Shown: positions 51,702 through 60,783 of the stretch, one piece after another
How positions within the stretch are numbered: position 1 is the first letter of the stretch
Layout of the letters: each line of letters opens with the position of its first letter
Source of the DNA: an uncultured Erysipelotrichaceae bacterium
Lineage (GTDB): Bacteria > Bacillota_I > Bacilli_A > RF39 > UBA660
NCBI GenBank assembly: GCA_902764545.1
Contig: CACWWC010000002.1
Coordinates: 34,356-98,355 of the forward strand
DNA length: 64,000 bases
Direction: 5' to 3'
Made by a program: the position numbers and the translations under genes
The notes under the pieces: model-generated
What the model saw: the letters and a program-made list of their open reading frames with translations, nothing else
The model's database searches: none
Told to the model about the DNA's origin: nothing

Positions 51702-54041
51702 TCAACTTTTATCAATGTTTCTTAAAGAAACTACACTAAATATAGCAAATAAAAATACAAAAAAAGAAAGTACTAACCAAGATCTACATAAATGTATTTT
51801 TGTATAACTAAAAAATGATTCTGCTTCATGTACTAAAGTCGGTATATCCTTTTGAAGTCTTAAATCTAGTTTATTAAGATTTGCTATTGTCCCATAGCCC
51901 TCCATAGACCAGCGACATGTTGCCAAAACAGATATTTTTTGAGAGAATCCCTCAAGTTTAAATACTAAACCGGAAAAAAGAATCTGTGGCATCAAAAGTA
52001 TTGGAGCGACCGTCATTGCTCTATCACTATTTTTAAATATTGATGAAACAAATATGCCAAGTGATGCAGCAGAAAACATTGTTAAAAATGTTGTAACATA
52101 ATATCCAATAAATGGATGAAATAATAAACCTTTTTCAGGTAGACCAATAAATATAACAAACGTTATTAATAATAAAAATGTTTGAATAACAGATAAAAGC
52201 GCCAATACAATCATTTTTGAAAGCACATAAGATGTAAGTCTAAGCCCTGTCATATACTCCCGCTTTAATATAACTCTTTCTTTACAAACCTCCTGAATAC
52301 TATTTAAAATCCCAATCCAAAAAGCCGAACACGAAAGAGCAAAAAGAATTGACTTAGTCATTTCATATTGACTAAAGGCATTATTATCAGCAACTATACT
52401 TATCAAAAAAGCCAATAATGGAGCTTGTATAAGTAAAATAAGTAGTCTTTGTCTGTCATTAATCAATAATTTTGTATAACGCTCACACAAAACAAAAGTT
52501 TGCTTAATAAATGATTCCTTACTCTTTTTTTGATTTTTCTTTTTAATAGCTGTATCTTGAAATTGTAAAGGTGTAACATATTTACTTTCGGCATATTTTT
52601 TCTTCCACATATTAAAATCATTAGCAAGCATATTATAAACATCAACCAAATTATCAACACCAAAAAAATCAAGTGCATCATTATAACTACCACAATAACA
52701 TAAATTCCCCCCTGGCCCTAAGAAGATAATTTTATCACATAAATGTAAATTCAAAGTATTATGAGTTACCAATATAATTGTCTTACCATTACTAGCAAGA
52801 ACTTTCATAGTTTTCATCAGGTTTCTTTCAGTTCCAGGATCAAGCCCAGAAGTAGGTTCATCCAAGAAGAACAAATTAGGGTCGCTTAATAATTCTACTG
52901 CGATGCTTGCACGTTTCTTTTGTCCACCAGAAAGACTATATATAAAAGTATCCTCTCTCCCAGTAAGTTCAACCATATCAATGACTTCTTTAATTCGTTT
53001 ATGCCTCTCTTCTTTACTAGTATCCCTAGGCATTCTAAGTTTAGCAGCATACTCTAACATATTAAATAACTTCAAATTATCATAAACAATATCTTGTTGT
53101 GGAACATACCCAATCATATTTTTAAGTATTTCATAATTAGAATATAAATCATCACCATTAACAATTACTTTTCCAGAAGTGGCTTTATCATAACCACTTA
53201 TACAATTCATAAAAGTAGTTTTTCCAGCCCCAGATCCTCCAATAATTGCTACAAACTCACCTGGTTTAATAGAAAGAGATACATGATTTGATATATTTTT
53301 TTTACCATTTTTCGTCTTTACTGTTTTAACGATATTCCTAGCATCTAAACCAACACCTTTTTTATATGTAATGTATGAAATAAAAGTCTTACTAAAAATA
53401 ATTTTAGAATTAGTAATTACAATTACATCTTTTTCCTTTAACTTTCTACTTTTACATATTTCTCCATTTACACTTAAACCATTAGTACTGTCATTATCAA
53501 CAACATAATAATCATTTCCATCTTTTTCAATATATGCATGAATGGTAGATACACTTACATGATCAAGTACAATATCATTTCCCCTATCACGACCAATTGA
53601 AATCTTATTTTTGCCATCAACACTTAAACTTTTCCACTCATCTAAAGCATCGCTTGAAGAAAAGATAATTGAAACACCATCATCCCTAGGATTATCCAAG
53701 TCATCAATCCTAATTACATCACCATCTTTTAGCATCTTCTTATCAATTAATTCTCCGTTTACAAGCGTCCCATTACTTTCATTAGTATTAACAACAAAAA
53801 CTTCACTATTAACAATTAAGAAATATCCATGGCGCCTAGATAACAATTTATTATCAATAACAATATCATTTTTTATATCACCAACAACTTCCTCACGTCC
53901 AAAAAAAATCTTATCTTTGTTAAACTTTTTTAAATCCATTTGAATTTGTTTTTTTTGTCCATCAAAAATAGTAATCTTTGCAGAATCACCACTATAATCA
54001 TGTACTTTATTATTAAAAATCTGCGTTTTATTATAATCCAT
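51702..54041 (-). CDS. FHA-FHA-ABC exporter (Rv1747-like architecture)
   Basis: 779 residues. Two forkhead-associated phosphothreonine-binding domains: FHA1 (about 43-125; GRE at 48-50, SRRH 68-71, NESNG 87-91) and FHA2 (about 145-220; GRDRGN 150-155, SVSTIH 163-168, STNG 185-188). An ABCG-type ATPase follows with Walker A GGSGAGKT (268-275), LSGGQ (370-374) and LFFLDEPT (390-397). A six-helix ABC-2 membrane domain (from about 525) ends the protein. The N-terminus MDYNKTQIFNNK carries a KT motif repeated in the neighbouring pseudokinase. It is the only gene here ending in TGA; reading through would add 11 residues. Substrate unknown. Confidence 0.92.
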   Translation of the reverse strand: MDYNKTQIFNNKVHDYSGDSAKITIFDGQKKQIQMDLKKFNKDKIFFGREEVVGDIKNDIVIDNKLLSRRHGYFLIVNSEVFVVNTNESNGTLVNGELIDKKMLKDGDVIRIDDLDNPRDDGVSIIFSSSDALDEWKSLSVDGKNKISIGRDRGNDIVLDHVSVSTIHAYIEKDGNDYYVVDNDSTNGLSVNGEICKSRKLKEKDVIVITNSKIIFSKTFISYITYKKGVGLDARNIVKTVKTKNGKKNISNHVSLSIKPGEFVAIIGGSGAGKTTFMNCISGYDKATSGKVIVNGDDLYSNYEILKNMIGYVPQQDIVYDNLKLFNMLEYAAKLRMPRDTSKEERHKRIKEVIDMVELTGREDTFIYSLSGGQKKRASIAVELLSDPNLFFLDEPTSGLDPGTERNLMKTMKVLASNGKTIILVTHNTLNLHLCDKIIFLGPGGNLCYCGSYNDALDFFGVDNLVDVYNMLANDFNMWKKKYAESKYVTPLQFQDTAIKKKNQKKSKESFIKQTFVLCERYTKLLINDRQRLLILLIQAPLLAFLISIVADNNAFSQYEMTKSILFALSCSAFWIGILNSIQEVCKERVILKREYMTGLRLTSYVLSKMIVLALLSVIQTFLLLITFVIFIGLPEKGLLFHPFIGYYVTTFLTMFSAASLGIFVSSIFKNSDRAMTVAPILLMPQILFSGLVFKLEGFSQKISVLATCRWSMEGYGTIANLNKLDLRLQKDIPTLVHEAESFFSYTKIHLCRSWLVLSFFVFLFAIFSVVSLRNIDKS

Positions 54042-54053
54042 TATGCATCACCT

Positions 54054-55103
54054 CTAACTATTTGGAAAAACCTTTACTTCCTTAGAATATACCATTTTAT
54101 TATTTTTACTAATTTTAATCTCAGTAGTACCACTATTTATTGCATACAGTCTATTATTTTTATATTCAATAATATTTTCATCATTTATCTCTATATCATA
54201 TTTACTATTGTTAAATTTAAATTCACAGGAATCACCTTCAACAAGAGAACTACACTCATCCTTTATACTAAATCTAGTTGTGAAAAACAAAATAGAAATA
54301 ATTATTATAAAAGATAATATCATTAATCCAACTATCCAAGGAATCTTATTATATCTTTTTACTTCAAACACTTGGATAGTAGTATTATCTTTTGTTTTAT
54401 TTTCTTGTGCCAATCTCATTAATCTGTCAACAATATCTCTTGCACAACTTCCTGTTCTCATAACATCTTGAATATCAGCATTACTAACAAAATCTGTAAG
54501 TCCATCTGTACAAAGTAAATATCTGTCTCCAACCTTATATTCAAATGTATTTATAGTCGGCTCTAAAGATAATTCGTCACTATCAACACCAAGATACTGC
54601 ATTAATCTAGGCTTAGACTTTTCTAATACGTTAAGCTTTTTACTAATATTTTCATCCGTGTGATCAACAGAAATCATTTTTAGATTTCCATCTCTTAATA
54701 AATATATTCTACTATCGCCTAAATTACATACATTGATATCATTATCATTAAAGTTAATCAAACATAAAGTAGTTGCCATATTCTTAATTCCATCATAGTT
54801 AACAATCTTATCATTAGCTTTAATAATATATGACATATTATCTACCACATCATGAGCACCTTTATATTCTTTTAATGTTTTAGCAGCAAGAAAAGAAGCC
54901 TTTTCTCCACTAGCTTCTCCCCCCACACCATCAAAGATTGCAAAAGATTCATGATCATGACTTGTAAAACTAATATTTAAAACAGATGATATATCATTAG
55001 TATTTTCACTAACATAATTTCCATCAAAGAAATAATTATCTTCATTATTATCTCTAAATTTACCCTTTTTATAATCACATGCTCCAACAATTCTATATTT
55101 CAT
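54054..55103 (-). CDS. PP2C-type Ser/Thr phosphatase with membrane helix and extracellular tail
   Basis: 349 residues from ATG 55103 (GGAGG 5 nt upstream). PP2C catalytic domain (about 1-245): metal ligands in RDNNEDNYF, AIFDGVGGEASGE, NLGDSRIYLL, LLCTDGLTDFV and KDNTTIQVF. A membrane helix (about 256-278) and an outer Big2-like domain (SLVEGDSCEF ... TTEIKISKNN) follow. Typical Bacillota partner phosphatases (PrpC/Stp) are soluble and about 250 residues, so the membrane anchor and outer domain are unusual. It would remove phosphate from threonines placed by the kinase encoded next to it. Confidence 0.92.
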   Translation of the reverse strand: MKYRIVGACDYKKGKFRDNNEDNYFFDGNYVSENTNDISSVLNISFTSHDHESFAIFDGVGGEASGEKASFLAAKTLKEYKGAHDVVDNMSYIIKANDKIVNYDGIKNMATTLCLINFNDNDINVCNLGDSRIYLLRDGNLKMISVDHTDENISKKLNVLEKSKPRLMQYLGVDSDELSLEPTINTFEYKVGDRYLLCTDGLTDFVSNADIQDVMRTGSCARDIVDRLMRLAQENKTKDNTTIQVFEVKRYNKIPWIVGLMILSFIIIISILFFTTRFSIKDECSSLVEGDSCEFKFNNSKYDIEINDENIIEYKNNRLYAINSGTTEIKISKNNKMVYSKEVKVFPNS

Positions 55104-55118
55104 ATAAACCTCCAAATA

Positions 55119-57284
55119 TTAACATCCCTCCGTTTTAAATAAGTTAAGCAGATGATCAACATCATTTTGATCAACTACTTTATCACCTGTATAATCATGT
55201 TTATAAACTATAGTTGACCCTTCCTTTATCATTTCTACTAAAGTTGCCGCATCATTTGCATCAATTCTGCCATTTCCATCTAAATCTTTAACAATTCCTA
55301 CTCTATTAACGTAGAAAGTTTTTGAGTCTGAGAATGATGTTCCAGGAATAGATGCCGTCACAGTTGCACTTGTCTGCCTGTAATAACTACCTTTAAAAGT
55401 TACATTACCATTAGAATCAACATTCGCAACTGAAGAATTACTACTTGACCACACAACACGGCTTCTTAAACTATCAGCATCACTTGCATTTGAAGGAGTA
55501 AATCCAACTCTTAATGATTTTGTTGCTCCATTATCTGCACATTTAGATACATAAGTAATATACATACTTTTTGCATAAACTGGAGCTGGAGCTGGAGTTG
55601 AAACTGGTGTTGGTGCTGGAGTTGCTGGTGCCTTAGGTGAAGGCGACGGAGAAGATACTGCAGTTTTAGTATTCTTATCTTTTGTGTCCTTAGATGCGTT
55701 TTTTTCAGAAGAAGAATGACTACTCACTTCCTCACTACTATCTTTAGAATTTTTCTCTTCTTCCCTCTTTTCTTCTTCCTTTTTTCCCTTACTAATTAAA
55801 ACCTCAATAACAGTACCTTTACCAACCTTTGTTCCATCTTTAGTCATTTGGGAAATAACAATATCTTTAGAAACAGTATCACTATATTCTTCAACAAAAG
55901 ACACACCTAATTTAACATTTTCTAACTCATTTTTCGCCTTGTCCTTACTTAAACCAACAACATTAGGAACCAAAACCTTTTCAGTAGATAATCCAACAGT
56001 AATCTTAATAACTGACCACTTTTTTATTTTTTTATTCTTTAAGTTTTGTCTAATGACCTTACCAATACTATCTTCATTTTCAACAGTAATATATTTAATC
56101 TTATTCTTTAACTTAGCCTTATCAAGCAATCTAACTGCAGTTGAACTATTTTTCCCAATTACATAAGGAATTTCAACATAATTATTATTGTAATATAATA
56201 AACCAAAAGTAAGTGACAACACCAAAAAGATAATAGGAATAATAAACAAAGCCATCTTCTTTATTTTTCTAAAACTAACTTTGTTCTTCTTAATTTTATT
56301 ATTATCAGTTTTTAATGTATTTTGACTAACTTCCTTTTCCGGAAAAGGAATCTCTCTCAAATCCTCATCAAGCAAACTCTCTAAATCGTCAATTAACTCA
56401 TTAATATTTGTATACCTATCTTTAGGATCATATTCTAACATTTTAAGTATTACTTTACTTTCTTTCTCAGATGCATTAACAGGCTTTACTATTCTTTCCC
56501 CATCACACCTTCTAATTAAAGCTTCCTCTCTATCATCCAATCTTATTCTGTTAGGATATTCCGGAAAGAATGGCAGTCTATTATAATTAAAATATTTATA
56601 AAGAACAATTCCAAGAGAATAGACATCAACACTTCTATTATATCTATTTCCTTTATATACTTCAGGAGCAATATAATTAAATGTCCCTTTTTGCGAAAGA
56701 CCAGTAGTAGTTTTTTCTAAATTTCTAGCAATTCCAAAATCACCTAATTTATACTGCCCAAATTCATTAACAAAAATATTGTCAGGTTTAATATCTCTAT
56801 GAATAATTTTAACAGTTTCACAATCCCTTAAAGCATGACTTATATCAATTCCTAACTTAATAATATCCCTATTAGTAATTTTCTTTCCCTTATAATATTT
56901 CTCTAAACTTTCTAAAAGTTCCATTCTAATATTTATTTCTCCACCTAAGCCATCTTTATTTTTAATAATTTCGTAATCTTCAATAACTACAATATTAGAA
57001 CTTCCCTTTAATCTCTGCATTAATTTAATTTCAGATATACACTTTTCTAAAACTTCATTTACTTCTTCGATTATTTCATCTTGAGAAAGACCCTCAGCAA
57101 CTAAATTATCAACATCTTGTTTGCTCTTCTTTATAACTATATTTTTTATAGCAGATATATCATTACCTTTATTTTTAGTAGGACGAGCCTTATAAACTTT
57201 TCCATAACTTCCTTCACCAATTAAACCAATAGACTCCCACCTATTCTGAAAGAAAAACACCTTATCTGCCTTCTTTGAAACCAT
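55119..57284 (-). CDS. PASTA Ser/Thr kinase with Big2-like and dockerin-like modules
   Basis: 721 residues. Active kinase domain 15-300: glycine loop GEGSYG 23-28, Lys47, HRDIKPDN 162-169, DFG 182-184, activation-loop threonines 192-194, APE 206-208. Membrane helix 344-364. Two PASTA domains (about 371-433 and 436-500), a charged linker, a Pro/Ala/Thr hinge (545-570), a Big2-like domain (573-660) and a dockerin-like pair of calcium loops (667-678 DLDGNGRIDAND; 697-708 DYTGDKVVDQND). PASTA modules bind muropeptides or lipid II. Dockerins bind cohesins with Ca2+; one on a PASTA kinase is not a known standard architecture to me. Confidence 0.93.
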   Translation of the reverse strand: MVSKKADKVFFFQNRWESIGLIGEGSYGKVYKARPTKNKGNDISAIKNIVIKKSKQDVDNLVAEGLSQDEIIEEVNEVLEKCISEIKLMQRLKGSSNIVVIEDYEIIKNKDGLGGEINIRMELLESLEKYYKGKKITNRDIIKLGIDISHALRDCETVKIIHRDIKPDNIFVNEFGQYKLGDFGIARNLEKTTTGLSQKGTFNYIAPEVYKGNRYNRSVDVYSLGIVLYKYFNYNRLPFFPEYPNRIRLDDREEALIRRCDGERIVKPVNASEKESKVILKMLEYDPKDRYTNINELIDDLESLLDEDLREIPFPEKEVSQNTLKTDNNKIKKNKVSFRKIKKMALFIIPIIFLVLSLTFGLLYYNNNYVEIPYVIGKNSSTAVRLLDKAKLKNKIKYITVENEDSIGKVIRQNLKNKKIKKWSVIKITVGLSTEKVLVPNVVGLSKDKAKNELENVKLGVSFVEEYSDTVSKDIVISQMTKDGTKVGKGTVIEVLISKGKKEEEKREEEKNSKDSSEEVSSHSSSEKNASKDTKDKNTKTAVSSPSPSPKAPATPAPTPVSTPAPAPVYAKSMYITYVSKCADNGATKSLRVGFTPSNASDADSLRSRVVWSSSNSSVANVDSNGNVTFKGSYYRQTSATVTASIPGTSFSDSKTFYVNRVGIVKDLDGNGRIDANDAATLVEMIKEGSTIVYKHDYTGDKVVDQNDVDHLLNLFKTEGC

Positions 57285-57304
57285 CGTTTACACTTCCTTA
57301 CTTT

Positions 57305-58876
57305 TTATTTGCCTACAATTATTTCAACTAACATTCCCCTATTAATAATGCTGCCAGAATCAACCATCTGCTCTACCACTTTATCTTTTAAATCTGAATC
57401 CCCTGTACCATAGTTTATTATTGCAGATAGTCCTACATCTTCAAGTTTCCTAACAGCAGCATCTCGATTCAAACCACACACATCAGGAACAGCAACTTTC
57501 TCAGAAGATATACCAACAGTTATAGTAACATTACTATCTTTATCAATCTTTTTACCAATATTACTCTGATGGAGAACTTTACCAACTAAATCTTGGTCAG
57601 TAACCTTATATTTTATTTTATAATTTAACTCATTATTTTTTATTTCAAGAACTGCAGCAGAACCACTTTTTCCAACCAAATTATCTACTTCTATTAAATT
57701 ATTATTTTTAAAGACAAAAACTATCACAACTATTAAAATAATTACTAACAAAGCAATACCAAAAATAATAAAGAATTTACCCTTTTTGCTATTGTTATTT
57801 GATATATTAAAATCAGCATCAGAAGAATTATTCAAAACATTTCTATCTTCAATAATAGTAGTCTTATTAAAATCTTCAATATTTTCTTTATTAACTTTGT
57901 TATTTTTTATTATTGTAGTTTTATTTAAATCAATTACCTCATTGTCAATTTTATTATCAACAATTCTATTATCTTTTTTTATGATAACTGTTTTATCTAA
58001 ATCAACTTTCAGAGTATTTTGACTATCTTTTATATCACTTATTACATGAGTCTTTTCAAAACTCTCAATCTTCTTTTTGGTTTTAGAATCATATAAAGAT
58101 AAGTCACAATCACTAAAATTAACCGTTTTATAAAAATTATCAATATATTCCTCATTAGAAAAAACAACTTTTTCTGATAAAATATTTCTACGTAACCTAT
58201 CAACATCATGTTTAATTTCTAACAAATCACTATTTTTCAAAATAACTTTATTAATTATATCAACAATATTAGAATCTAAATTACAATGGCTTAATATCTC
58301 AGCAAAACCTTTAATACTATATTCACCATCATATCTCCCATTATTAAACAATTTATATAAAAATATTCCAAGTTCACAACGCAAATCATTTGAAACATTT
58401 TCATTATGATTAGTTAAATCAATTTTATAATTACCAAATCTATTAACAAAAACATTATCAAAATCAATATAAAACTTATCTATACCTACTTTTTCAGCAT
58501 CATAAACAGCTGATATAACATTACTAAAAAGCATTAATAATTCTTTATTAGTTATATCTTTTTCAAATAAGTATTTAACTAAACAAAGAGATTCTTCGAA
58601 TAAAATATTAATACATATATTATTTTTATCAGATATTATCTCATAGTCTTCAATAGAGATAAAATTAGTAGAATTTTTCATTCTCTGCATATCTTTGATC
58701 TTATCTTCATACTTAACAAGTAACCTTTTTTCATTTATAATTATCTGTTTTACAAGATAAAAAGAATCAAATACTTCATTAGATTTCTTTACTTTATACA
58801 AATACATGTTCTTATCATTATAAATTAATTCATTAAATATATATTTATTATTAAAAAAAGTTATTTTTGTACTCAT
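57305..58876 (-). CDS. PASTA pseudokinase with repeated KT motifs
   Basis: 523 residues. The kinase-fold region (about 10-235) aligns by order with its neighbour but lacks the glycine loop. HRDxKPxN is replaced by YIDFDNVF (136-143) and DFG by IDL, so it should be inactive. The juxtamembrane region (about 245-345) carries KT sites at Thr251, 276, 296, 320 and 339. Three of these are in near-identical D-[LF]-[DN]-K-T-[VT]-I-I units. Membrane helix 367-390, then two PASTA domains (394-456, 458-523). It is the first gene of the operon. It probably senses the wall and is phosphorylated as a docking platform for FHA domains (inference). Confidence 0.88.
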   Translation of the reverse strand: MSTKITFFNNKYIFNELIYNDKNMYLYKVKKSNEVFDSFYLVKQIIINEKRLLVKYEDKIKDMQRMKNSTNFISIEDYEIISDKNNICINILFEESLCLVKYLFEKDITNKELLMLFSNVISAVYDAEKVGIDKFYIDFDNVFVNRFGNYKIDLTNHNENVSNDLRCELGIFLYKLFNNGRYDGEYSIKGFAEILSHCNLDSNIVDIINKVILKNSDLLEIKHDVDRLRRNILSEKVVFSNEEYIDNFYKTVNFSDCDLSLYDSKTKKKIESFEKTHVISDIKDSQNTLKVDLDKTVIIKKDNRIVDNKIDNEVIDLNKTTIIKNNKVNKENIEDFNKTTIIEDRNVLNNSSDADFNISNNNSKKGKFFIIFGIALLVIILIVVIVFVFKNNNLIEVDNLVGKSGSAAVLEIKNNELNYKIKYKVTDQDLVGKVLHQSNIGKKIDKDSNVTITVGISSEKVAVPDVCGLNRDAAVRKLEDVGLSAIINYGTGDSDLKDKVVEQMVDSGSIINRGMLVEIIVGK

Positions 58877-58900
58877 ATTACCATCCCATTTTACATAATA

Positions 58901-58929
58901 ATTTTATCATTAATAAATATTTAATTCAA
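58901..58929 (-). promoter_or_regulatory. Promoter of the kinase-phosphatase-FHA exporter operon
   Basis: On the minus strand TTGAAT (58929-58924), 17 nt, TAAAAT (58906-58901), 25 bp before the pseudokinase ATG. Gaps of 12-20 bp link the four following genes. Confidence 0.65.
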
Positions 58930-58956
58930 TAAAAAAGATACATCCAAAGACGTACC
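58930..58956 (-). terminator. Terminator of the lipoprotein gene
   Basis: GGTACGTC (58956-58949) pairs with GATGTATC (58944-58937) with two G-T pairs, loop TTTG, then six T. It directly precedes the kinase operon promoter. Confidence 0.75.
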
Positions 58957-58964
58957 TTAATAAT

Positions 58965-59657
58965 CTATTTATTTAAATTTTTAGAATATATTTTAAACTG
59001 TTTAATCTTATCATCATCATAAGTAAATTTTATACAATCTCCATCAATCCAATCACTATAACTTTCACCCTTAGTTAAAACAAATCTTTCTAAAGCTTTA
59101 TACATTGAATCGATGAATTCCAAATCATATATTTCACCATCTTGTGCACTACATATTGCTTGTCCTATATCCTTAGCTTCATCTACTAACCTAAATTTCT
59201 TGACTTTTTCAGTTTTATCCACAACAGATATATTACCTGGAACAACATTAGTCACATAATCATTATATGTTATAGTTGCATTAACCGCATCACTATCTGT
59301 ATCCTTTGATTTATCATTCCAAGATACTTGAAAATCAACAACATTTTCTACATCTATATCTAAAAGAGTACAAACAGAACTCTCTAATAATTTTTTTCCT
59401 AAATTAGACAAAGCATGAGAACAACTAGATATAGACTTCTTTGTTCTTGCATCAGAATAATCACTAAGATCATCACTATAATTTAATGCAGATAGGCTTT
59501 GATTAAGATCAGAATCTTGAGAAGATAAAACATCTTCAATAGTAATATTATTAGTAATAATATTATTTACCTCATCTTCCTTACCACATCCAGAAAGCAA
59601 AACAATTCCTGTAGCTAAAACACTCACTAAAACAGAACTAGCTTTAAATTTCTTCAC
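58965..59657 (-). CDS. Putative lipoprotein
   Basis: About 230 residues from GTG 59657 (AAGGGAG 8 nt upstream; GTG 59666 also in frame). Type II signal peptide: basic KKFK, hydrophobic stretch VLVSVLATGIVLL and lipobox LSGC, so the Cys near residue 24 should be lipidated and anchor the protein outside. The mature part is Ser/Asp-rich with a single cysteine pair (SSCSHAL, SSVCTLL). A central VVDFQVSWNDKSKD segment looks like a domain of its own; no family recognised. It lies just upstream of the wall-sensing kinase operon. Confidence 0.8.
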   Translation of the reverse strand: MKKFKASSVLVSVLATGIVLLSGCGKEDEVNNIITNNITIEDVLSSQDSDLNQSLSALNYSDDLSDYSDARTKKSISSCSHALSNLGKKLLESSVCTLLDIDVENVVDFQVSWNDKSKDTDSDAVNATITYNDYVTNVVPGNISVVDKTEKVKKFRLVDEAKDIGQAICSAQDGEIYDLEFIDSMYKALERFVLTKGESYSDWIDGDCIKFTYDDDKIKQFKIYSKNLNK

Positions 59658-59729
59658 ATTATTCACTCCCTTCTTTTAAAAGTAATTGATATTATAACAT
59701 TAAAAAGCTTAAAAAAACAATACAAAATT

Positions 59730-60077
59730 TTATTTATGCCTTTTCCCATCCATATCATAAAATCTTCTTTTTTGTAAAAGAGAATACTTTATTGAAGGAG
59801 TAATTCCAATTAATTCATTTAAATCACAATCAATTAATTCTTTTAAATTATTTATATTATTATCTCTTATAACTTTTAATTCATCAGGAGTAAATATTTC
59901 TAATTTAATAAACATCTCCATATTAAACCTAACATTTAAAGAAGTCATCATTTCTTCTTCCTTTTCTGATATAGAATTATCAATATCTAATAGCAATGAA
60001 GAAATATCAGAGTAATTTATAATACACTCTCTCATCTTTTTCAATGTTTCTAAATCAATATTATTAAAATCAAACAT
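59730..60077 (-). CDS. Uncharacterised small helical protein
   Basis: 115 residues from ATG 60077 (GGAGTGAT upstream). Soluble and helical. The end (NLKELIDCDLNELIGITPSI) resembles a helix-hairpin-helix or SAM-like turn, which might bind DNA or protein, but the match is weak. No family recognised. Confidence 0.65.
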   Translation of the reverse strand: MFDFNNIDLETLKKMRECIINYSDISSLLLDIDNSISEKEEEMMTSLNVRFNMEMFIKLEIFTPDELKVIRDNNINNLKELIDCDLNELIGITPSIKYSLLQKRRFYDMDGKRHK

Positions 60078-60162
60078 AAAAATCACTCCAATAAAAATAA
60101 TAACTAATACACTTTATAAAATCAAGATTATTTTATATAATGTAATAAAAGAAGGTAATAAA

Positions 60163-60756
60163 ATGAACTTAAATTTTGATTTTTCAAATATTAAATTTGA
60201 CTATAATTCAACAGTAATTATAACATACTTATTAATTAGTATAGGCGCTTGGTTACTAAATATATTAACTAGAGGAAAATCGAATAAATTACTATTTGAG
60301 AGTTATAGATCATCACCACTAAACCCCATGACATATATTAGAATGTTTACTCATGCTATTGGACATAGAGATTGGGACCACTTGGTTGGTAATTTTTTAT
60401 ATATATTACTAATAGGTCCAATGATAGAAGAAAAATATGGTAGTATAAATTTAACAGTAATGTTTTTAATAACATCACTAGTGATAGCTTTATTCAATAT
60501 TATTTTTAACAATTATTCAATACTAGGAGCATCAGGTAATGTATACATGCTGATAGTATTAAGTTCATTCTCCAACATACAAGAAGGAAAAATACCAATA
60601 ACAGTAGTATTAATATGTATATTCTATGTTATAGGAGAATTTAAAAAAACCATAACTGAAAGAAAATCAAAGGTATATCACGATGGTCATTTAATTGGTG
60701 CTTTATGTGGACTATTATTTGGAATATTCTTTCTAACACATACAAAAATCTTTTAA
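60163..60756 (+). CDS. Rhomboid-family intramembrane serine protease
   Basis: 197 residues, six membrane helices. Rhomboid signatures: HAIGHRDWDHLVGNFLYILL (the H-x3-N loop), the catalytic serine in ILGASGNVYM (GxSG) and the catalytic histidine in HDGHLIGALCGLLFG. All key residues are present, so it should be active. Rhomboids cleave membrane-anchored proteins within the bilayer; targets are unknown. GAAGG precedes ATG 60163. A TATAAT lies about 25 bp upstream without a clear -35 box. Confidence 0.88.
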   Translation: MNLNFDFSNIKFDYNSTVIITYLLISIGAWLLNILTRGKSNKLLFESYRSSPLNPMTYIRMFTHAIGHRDWDHLVGNFLYILLIGPMIEEKYGSINLTVMFLITSLVIALFNIIFNNYSILGASGNVYMLIVLSSFSNIQEGKIPITVVLICIFYVIGEFKKTITERKSKVYHDGHLIGALCGLLFGIFFLTHTKIF

Positions 60757-60780
60757 AAAATATGGAAATCCATATTTTTT
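60755..60780. terminator. Bidirectional terminator after the rhomboid gene
   Basis: AAAAAATATGG/CCATATTTTTT with loop AAAT, symmetrical A and T runs, between two converging genes. Confidence 0.78.
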
Positions 60781-60783
60781 TTA

